Shown: positions 13,804 to 18,320 of the stretch, in pieces
How positions within the stretch are numbered: position 1 is the stretch's first letter
Layout: each line of letters begins with the position of its first letter
Source of the DNA: a virus
Virus record (IMG/VR): IMGVR_UViG_3300018005_000047
Location: 1 to 26,147 of that record
Reading direction: 5' to 3' (one strand)
DNA: 26,147 nt
The notes under the pieces: generated by a model
Told to the model about the DNA's origin: nothing
The model's database searches: none
The model's input: the letters and a program-made list of their open reading frames with translations, nothing else
Made by a program: the position numbers and the translations under genes

Positions 13804-13949
13804 AATTTGAACTTTTAAACAAGGCAGTTGAGATTTTGCCTTATGAAGTTGAATTTTTAGTATCCAAAGACAATTATCAAATCTTATTGGACGTTTCTCA
13901 AATCGACCTTGAGAACTTAATAAAAATGACCAAAGAAATAAAAGTTTGA
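13785..13949 (+). CDS. small hypothetical protein, 54 aa
   Basis: A 54-residue acidic protein starting MEGLRIKFELL at 13785 and overlapping the nuclease gene by 19 bases. It contains alternating strands and a helix (DVSQIDLENLIKMTKEIKV) and no Cys. Position right after a BECR nuclease, small size and overlap make an immunity or chaperone role conceivable, but there is no sequence evidence for it. Confidence 0.55.
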   Translation: MEGLRIKFELLNKAVEILPYEVEFLVSKDNYQILLDVSQIDLENLIKMTKEIKV

Positions 13950-13958
13950 CATACTTTA

Positions 13959-13981
13959 TAATAGTTGTAATATTATACTGT
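13959..13981 (+). repeat. 23-base AT-rich repeat, copy 2
   Basis: Identical over 23 bases to 8704-8726 and ending one base before the start codon at 13983. A TTTGACA lies just upstream (13945-13951). The copy forms most of the leader of the gpG-like gene. Confidence 0.75.
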
Positions 13982-13982
13982 C

Positions 13983-14528
13983 ATGGAATCACTTTTCACG
14001 CTAATATCAAAGTTTCGGGCAAAACGAAACGCACTTTCAAAGGTTCATGACGCTTTACCCCGTATCATGGGCGAGGTATGTATAAAAATCATAAAAACCA
14101 ATTTTGTTAAATCAAACCCCCAGAACTGGGCACCACGTAAAGAGGCAACAAACAAAGCATATGCCTATGGTAGGGGCAAAACAGGCAAAAGCGCATTAAA
14201 AGGCTCTGTTTTCAATGCCTCAAACCCAATTTTAAAACAAACCGGTAACTTACGCGATTCAAATACTTACCAAGTAAGTGGTAAAAGTGTAGAAATTGGG
14301 GTATTTCCGAACTCACCAAAGAAAAACGAAGCCGGACAGGCCGCCCACTCGTATGCAAAACATCTCAACGAAGGGGGCACGGGCAAATGGGGGAAAAATA
14401 CGACTTACACCGTGGCACGTAAGTTTATACCCAAACCGGGCGAACCACCAACCGCGCCAATGGTTGAGGGTATTAAGAAAAAATATGATTACGAGGTAAA
14501 TACAATTTATAAAGAATGGCAAAAATGA
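13983..14528 (+). CDS. virion morphogenesis protein, Mu gpG-like
   Basis: A 181-residue member of the phage virion morphogenesis / tail-completion family. Recognisable parts: amphipathic N-terminal helices (ALPRIMGEVCIKIIKTNF), NPQNWAPRKEATNK (about 45-58), NPILKQTGNLRDS (80-92), the VEIGVFPNS strand, YAKHLNEGGTGKWG and a final RKFIPKPGE box. It is needed for joining or completing head and tail. Its stop overlaps the next start as ATGA. Confidence 0.87.
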   Translation: MESLFTLISKFRAKRNALSKVHDALPRIMGEVCIKIIKTNFVKSNPQNWAPRKEATNKAYAYGRGKTGKSALKGSVFNASNPILKQTGNLRDSNTYQVSGKSVEIGVFPNSPKKNEAGQAAHSYAKHLNEGGTGKWGKNTTYTVARKFIPKPGEPPTAPMVEGIKKKYDYEVNTIYKEWQK

Positions 14529-14728
14529 AAGAAACTGATATTCAACGCAGGCTTTTAAATGTTGACATTTTTGTAAAATGCCCAACATGCAAAGGCACCG
14601 GTATTGACCCAAGCCAAAACCTTTATTCCCTTTATGAGAACGAATGCGGGACGTGCAAAGGCACCGGCCACGTCCGCCACCTTCATAACCCCGAAAACAT
14701 GATAAAACGTAAAAAAACTTTATTATGA
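14525..14728 (+). CDS. small DnaJ-type zinc-knuckle protein, second copy
   Basis: A 67-residue protein with CPTCKGTG (C19/C22) and CGTCKGTG (C41/C44), the same two-knuckle design as the protein at 9105-9317, but with a basic C-terminus (MIKRKKTLL). It should bind one zinc ion. The start was chosen at 14525, which overlaps the upstream stop as ATGA; an ATG at 14516 is an alternative. Its own stop overlaps the next gene by ATGA, placing it inside the connector operon. Confidence 0.75.
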   Translation: MKETDIQRRLLNVDIFVKCPTCKGTGIDPSQNLYSLYENECGTCKGTGHVRHLHNPENMIKRKKTLL

Positions 14729-15258
14729 CCTCGAGCGCGATAGTTTCAGCAGTCCTAAAAGAGATAAAATATTTTCTTGACAATGAAGGGACTTACCTTT
14801 TTGATACCCAATTAGAGCCAGACAAACTTTATGCTTTGCCCCTTATTATTTTTGACCTTGGTGAAGCTTCCGAGTCTGCCCGGTTGCCTGGCAATGGCAT
14901 TACGCGGCTTGATTATGATTTATCTTTCAGGGTGTACAATTTTGAGGCGAATGCGTTTGATTCTGATGATAGCGGTTATTCGGCCAGTTTGATAGATTGG
15001 TTTGATAATATACGCCAACATTTTGAAAATGAAGTTTGGCTAACGGCAGATATAACCAATTTAACAACAAATTATGCTTTTAGAATGGAATTTCAAGGAA
15101 TGAACAAGGCTGAACCGATATTACAAAATGAAAACCTGGTGTTAGGCTATAAGTTTAATTTTGCCTCAATATCGGTTGACCAAGTAACAAGTTCATATGT
15201 TGACATGGTTGAAAATGCTTTTAACGCAACTGGTACAGTTGTTTTTGTTGGTGTTTGA
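14725..15258 (+). CDS. candidate tail-completion / terminator protein
   Basis: A 177-residue protein not recognised by sequence. N-terminal helix (IVSAVLKEIKYFLDNEG) followed by alternating strands (LPLIIFDLGEASE, YDLSFRVYNF, AFRMEFQGM) and an Asp-rich loop; this arrangement resembles tail terminator proteins. It follows the gpG-like gene in the place where Mu has gp37, so a role in capping the tail tube is inferred from position. Overlaps the zinc-knuckle gene by ATGA. Confidence 0.55.
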   Translation: MTSSAIVSAVLKEIKYFLDNEGTYLFDTQLEPDKLYALPLIIFDLGEASESARLPGNGITRLDYDLSFRVYNFEANAFDSDDSGYSASLIDWFDNIRQHFENEVWLTADITNLTTNYAFRMEFQGMNKAEPILQNENLVLGYKFNFASISVDQVTSSYVDMVENAFNATGTVVFVGV

Positions 15259-15260
15259 AC

Positions 15261-16139
15261 ATGAAAACCCACATAGGCCTTTTTTCTGGTATTGGTGGTT
15301 TTGAACTTGCCGCAAGGTGGGCAGAGTTTAATACCATTGCCATGTGCGAAATTGATGAGTTTTGTCAAAGCGTGTTAAAATATCATTTTCCAAACGTTGA
15401 GTTATATGGCGACATACGAGCAACAGACTTTACAGTTTACAGGGGACAATGTGACGTTATTACAGGGGGTTTCCCCTGCCAACCTTTCAGTATTGCAGGA
15501 AAAAGAAAGGGCACAGCAGACAACCGCTTTCTTTGGCCTGAAATGTTACGGGCAATATCAGAAATTAAGCCCTCATGGGTCATCGCTGAAAATGTTTACG
15601 GGCTTGTTACTCAACAAAAAGGACTGGTATTCGAGCGTGTGCTCACTGACTTGGAAGCTTTGGGGTACGAAGCACAAACGTTTATTGTTCCAGCTTGTGC
15701 CAAAGGCGCGCCCCACCGAAGGGACAGGGTTTGGGTTATTGGCCACGCCCAACACAATGGACTTAATGCCGCCAAAGACACAGGCAGCGGTAATAAAAGA
15801 GGCAACCATAACAAGGCTGGGACGAAAGAAATTTTCAAATTTGAGGGACCAGGTAGCTTACGGGGTATTATTGCCAACACCAACGGTAAACGACATGAAA
15901 AATTCGACATTGCCACCTTGCGAAATAAACCGGGGTTCGTTGCCGGGATATCTTCTGACCATTGGGAAAACTGGCCAACTCAACCCCCTGTTTGTAACCG
16001 AGATGATGGGCTATCCAACCGATTGGTTAACATTGCCTTTTCAAAATGGCGCAACCAAAGTATAAAAGCAATGGGAAATGCTATTGTGCCACAAGTAGCT
16101 TATGATTTCTTTTCAATTATAAATATGGTTGATTGTTAA
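15261..16139 (+). CDS. DNA cytosine-5 methyltransferase
   Basis: A 292-residue C5 methyltransferase that would methylate cytosine in DNA, probably to evade host restriction. Motif I is GLFSGIGGFELA (6-17). Motif IV is GGFPCQPFSIAGKRKG with catalytic Cys73. Motif VI is ENV (110-112), motif VIII PHRRDRVWVIG (151-161), and motif X KAMGNAIVPQVAYDFF near the C-terminus. All key residues are present, so the enzyme should be active. The start is ATG 15261; a TTG two codons earlier is also open. A second long frame with its own conserved-looking protein lies entirely inside this gene (15397-16065). It sits between connector and capsid genes, a cargo position. Confidence 0.95.
   Translation: MKTHIGLFSGIGGFELAARWAEFNTIAMCEIDEFCQSVLKYHFPNVELYGDIRATDFTVYRGQCDVITGGFPCQPFSIAGKRKGTADNRFLWPEMLRAISEIKPSWVIAENVYGLVTQQKGLVFERVLTDLEALGYEAQTFIVPACAKGAPHRRDRVWVIGHAQHNGLNAAKDTGSGNKRGNHNKAGTKEIFKFEGPGSLRGIIANTNGKRHEKFDIATLRNKPGFVAGISSDHWENWPTQPPVCNRDDGLSNRLVNIAFSKWRNQSIKAMGNAIVPQVAYDFFSIINMVDC
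15397..16065 (+). CDS. overprinted protein nested in the cytosine methyltransferase gene
   Basis: A 222-residue frame, shifted +1 relative to the methyltransferase and entirely inside it. It is not a random shadow: it carries a pattern I associate with proteins encoded at phage cytosine-methyltransferase loci. That pattern is SSLKMFTGLLLNKKDWYSS, a SLTWKLWGTKH-RLLFQLVPKA block, repeated (L)L-x-TP-x(3)-D boxes (LLATPNTMD, LLPTPTVND) and the ending LNPLFVTEMMGYPTDW. Start could be ATG 15397 or ATG 15406. Function unknown: it has no methyltransferase motifs and may be an accessory or anti-restriction partner. Expression would depend on internal initiation. The family memory comes from general knowledge and was not checked by search. 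Confidence 0.68.
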   Translation: MSYMATYEQQTLQFTGDNVTLLQGVSPANLSVLQEKERAQQTTAFFGLKCYGQYQKLSPHGSSLKMFTGLLLNKKDWYSSVCSLTWKLWGTKHKRLLFQLVPKARPTEGTGFGLLATPNTMDLMPPKTQAAVIKEATITRLGRKKFSNLRDQVAYGVLLPTPTVNDMKNSTLPPCEINRGSLPGYLLTIGKTGQLNPLFVTEMMGYPTDWLTLPFQNGATKV

Positions 16140-16142
16140 TTT

Positions 16143-16172
16143 TTTGTTTTTTCAAAATTTACCTTATATTTG
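16143..16172 (+). promoter_or_regulatory. consensus Bacteroidota promoter of the C10 protease cassette
   Basis: TTTG at 16143-16146 and TATATTTG at 16165-16172, spaced by 18 bases. The protease ATG follows 37 bases downstream. This gives the cassette expression independent of the late phage operon, as expected for a moron. Confidence 0.8.
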
Positions 16173-16209
16173 TTTAAAAGTAAATAATTTTAACTAATCA
16201 AATTAAGGT

Positions 16210-17466
16210 ATGAAAACCCAGTTACTTAAAAGAAAACCATTTATTTATTTATTGTCTTTAGTGTTTCTATTTGCCTCTTGTAAAAAAGAGGCGAACACAT
16301 CACAGAATGACCTTCGAGATGCGGTATCAAATTCAGAAGCTTTAAATGTTGGGGGTATTGTCGCGCAAAAAATATTTGCAAGTAAAAACATGCCCCTTAA
16401 ATCAACAAACGCCACAGAGGCAATTGATGGGATGTTCCCAGTTGGAGAGGATACATGTATGTATGTTATCAATTACAAAGGGCATAATGGGTTTGTGGTG
16501 TTATCCGGTGATAAATCATCAGCACCTGTTATTATGTATTCAGAAACAGGGACATTGAACCCGGATAGCGTATCAGATGCATGTTCCGCATGGATAGGAC
16601 AAAGCAGGTCATATATTAAGTACAATATTAGGAACCTTTCCAAGACAAAGAAAGCACAAATGAAAAAGGTTTGGGGCGATCTTTTATCTGGCCAAACTTA
16701 TATGTTACCGTCAGAAAATTTAAAAAGTACAAGTGTCAAATCGGCACAAACTGTAACCCCACCCCCTGGTTATCCAAATCATATTGTTACTTCACTAACT
16801 ACAACAATTTGGCATCAACATTGGCCTTATAATGCAAATGTTCCCTTGAATTGTGGTTTAGAAAATGCCCCAGCCGGATGTGTTGCCATTGCAATGGCGC
16901 AGATAATGAAGTATTGGAAATATCCTGCTAAATATAACTGGAGTTCAATGGCAGATGATGCAGGTATTGGCACTGATAATACAGATTTAGCAAAAATGAT
17001 ATTAGATGTTGGTACATCAGTAAATATAATCTATGGTTGTGATGGTTCCAACGCCCTAGGAACTAGTATAATTCCAGCCTTAGTTAATACTTTTGGCTAT
17101 TCCAGTAGTGCAATATATTCAGGTTATGATTTTTACAAAGTAGTAGATAATCTAAATCAAAATTGGCCTGTTATAATGACCGGATTTATCGGATCTTATA
17201 ATTATTACACAGGTATTTGGCCTTTTCGAAATATACACACCTATTATACAGGGGGCCATGCCTGGGTGTGCAGTGGTTATCTTATGTTAAGAACGACTGT
17301 TAACGGAACGGCTGGTGAGCTTGATTATCTTTGGATGAACTGGGGCCACCAGAATGCAAGTAGTAACAATGGTTGGTGCTTAAATACAGGTGTTAACTTT
17401 ACAGAGGGGTATTATAATAATACTTTCCAATATTGTTTGAACACAGTTTATAATATTCACCCTTAA
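16210..17466 (+). CDS. C10 (streptopain-like) cysteine protease, lipoprotein
   Basis: A 418-residue secreted cysteine protease precursor. N-terminal lipoprotein signal ends in LFASC with lipid-carrying Cys24; the following KKE resembles the Bacteroidota surface-export signal. Residues about 45-170 form a Spi-type propeptide (GFVVLSGDKSSAPVIMYSET at 94-113). The protease domain starts near 195: oxyanion Gln203 in WHQHWPYN, catalytic Cys224 in AGCVAIAMAQIMKYW, catalytic His350 in GGHAWVCSGY, and the MNWGHQN-W end motif. All catalytic residues are present. C10 enzymes include streptococcal SpeB and the Bacteroides fragilis Bfp proteases. It has its own promoter and shares a terminator with the next gene, so it is cargo, probably expressed by the lysogen or infected host. 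Confidence 0.92.
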   Translation: MKTQLLKRKPFIYLLSLVFLFASCKKEANTSQNDLRDAVSNSEALNVGGIVAQKIFASKNMPLKSTNATEAIDGMFPVGEDTCMYVINYKGHNGFVVLSGDKSSAPVIMYSETGTLNPDSVSDACSAWIGQSRSYIKYNIRNLSKTKKAQMKKVWGDLLSGQTYMLPSENLKSTSVKSAQTVTPPPGYPNHIVTSLTTTIWHQHWPYNANVPLNCGLENAPAGCVAIAMAQIMKYWKYPAKYNWSSMADDAGIGTDNTDLAKMILDVGTSVNIIYGCDGSNALGTSIIPALVNTFGYSSSAIYSGYDFYKVVDNLNQNWPVIMTGFIGSYNYYTGIWPFRNIHTYYTGGHAWVCSGYLMLRTTVNGTAGELDYLWMNWGHQNASSNNGWCLNTGVNFTEGYYNNTFQYCLNTVYNIHP

Positions 17467-17476
17467 ATATTTAAAT

Positions 17477-17911
17477 ATGAAAATTATATCAATTACATTC
17501 CTTGCTTTGGTTACATTTTTTTATGGGTGTAAGAAAGATAATATTGTAAAAGGAAATTATGATTGTGTACATTACGTAAGGTCTGGTGGCAATGTCATTG
17601 ATTTTAAAGTATACCCAACAGATAATACAGATTCTGTAAAGATAGTTATGAGTTCCTATGATAATCGTGATACAACGCTACAATTTATTTTAGTGGACAC
17701 TAATAATAATTCAGCTTTTTCAATGTTTCACAAAGCAATTAATAGTCAAGCGCAAATAAATGGAAATTATAAACAATCATCTTTATTGTCCGGTGAATGG
17801 GTTTATATTTACGCTGTTGCCAATGGCAAGGAAACAGAAATTACCAATAATGACCTTCGAAATACATTGTTAAATTTTGAAACATTGGCCAGGGTTAAGA
17901 TGAGTAAGTAA
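17477..17911 (+). CDS. small lipoprotein partner of the C10 protease
   Basis: A 144-residue lipoprotein: signal peptide MKIISITFLALVTFFYGC with Cys18, followed by KKD, a likely surface-export signal. The mature part is strand-rich (VKIVMSSYDN, TLQFILVDT, EWVYIYAVANGKE). No family recognised. It begins 10 bases after the protease stop and ends just before a shared terminator. C10 proteases of Bacteroides are linked to small inhibitor genes, so a protease inhibitor or accessory lipoprotein is a reasonable inference, not shown by sequence. Confidence 0.75.
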   Translation: MKIISITFLALVTFFYGCKKDNIVKGNYDCVHYVRSGGNVIDFKVYPTDNTDSVKIVMSSYDNRDTTLQFILVDTNNNSAFSMFHKAINSQAQINGNYKQSSLLSGEWVYIYAVANGKETEITNNDLRNTLLNFETLARVKMSK

Positions 17912-17933
17912 GAGAGTTTCATTATATATTTTT

Positions 17934-17961
17934 AAAAAGGCCGCTATTAGCGGCCTTTTTT
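17934..17961. terminator. strong intrinsic terminator, bidirectional
   Basis: Stem GGCCGCT (17939-17945), loop ATT, stem AGCGGCC (17949-17955), then TTTTTT; five A residues precede the stem so it can work on both strands. It closes the protease/lipoprotein cassette. Confidence 0.92.
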
Positions 17962-17986
17962 ATTTGTATCAAAACAATAAATTTTC

Positions 17987-18021
17987 ACTTCCGTTTTATT
18001 CCGTTCGGAAATAACGGAAGT
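17987..18021. repeat. long inverted repeat, second copy of the ACTTCCG element
   Basis: ACTTCCGTTTTATTCCG (17987-18003) is followed by TT and then CGGAAATAACGGAAGT (18006-18021), an imperfect hairpin with one bulged base. The left arm plus TT is the exact 19-base reverse complement of 9317-9335. It lies just downstream of the cassette terminator and could be a protein-binding site, a second terminator-like structure or an old recombination site. Confidence 0.7.
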
Positions 18022-18078
18022 AAAAATTTCTCTGACTTTAAAAAGTTGAGTAAAGGGTAGTAAAAATAAAAAACCATT

Positions 18079-18186
18079 TTAATCAAAATGACCTTTATCA
18101 TGCTTGTATAAGTAGATAATCCAAACTATAATTAAAAAAATAATTATCAGCATCATAATAGCAAAATTAAGCTCAATTATATCCAT
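18079..18186 (-). CDS. 35-aa membrane peptide (minus strand)
   Basis: ATG at 18186 to TAA at 18079-18081 on the minus strand gives 35 residues: MDIIELNFA, then an uninterrupted hydrophobic stretch (about 8-27, MMLIIIFLIIVWIIYLY) and a polar YKHDKGHFD tail. It fills most of the otherwise empty 18022-18254 gap. No clear consensus promoter (best TAATTTTC further upstream). A random AT-rich frame can look hydrophobic, so this is tentative. Confidence 0.38.
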   Translation of the reverse strand: MDIIELNFAIMMLIIIFLIIVWIIYLYKHDKGHFD

Positions 18187-18216
18187 AATCAATTTTTTAA
18201 ATAATTAAACCCGGTG

Positions 18217-18234
18217 CGTCCGGTCGGACGTCCG
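18217..18234. repeat. GC-rich overlapping palindromes upstream of the capsid gene
   Basis: CGTCCG-GT-CGGACG (18217-18230) overlaps the perfect palindrome CGGACGTCCG (18225-18234). It is a GC island in an AT-rich intergenic region, about 60 bases upstream of the capsid-gene -7 element. No T-tract follows, so an operator-like site is favoured. Confidence 0.5.
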
Positions 18235-18254
18235 AAAATTAAATTTTATTTATA

Positions 18255-18303
18255 ATATTATAATATAATATTAGGATGTAATATTATAATTATTGTAAAT
18301 TTG
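18255..18303 (+). promoter_or_regulatory. promoter region of the capsid gene
   Basis: TAAATTTG at 18296-18303 is an exact -7 element 17 bases before the start at 18321. No TTTG lies at -33; instead TGTAATATTATA (18277-18288, shared with the 23-base repeats) and the palindrome ATATTATAATAT (18255-18266, shared with 10324-10335) occupy the upstream region, suggesting activator control. Confidence 0.55.
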
Positions 18304-18320
18304 CTCAAACTTTTCAACCT

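Noticed and set aside
14313-14783. 156-residue minus-strand frame
   Set aside because: Antisense to three coupled plus-strand genes with recognisable products; Cys/Gly/Arg-rich composition typical of a shadow.
15573-15916. Minus-strand frames within the cytosine methyltransferase
   Set aside because: No protein-like pattern; unlike the plus-strand nested frame they have biased, repetitive composition and no recognisable boxes.
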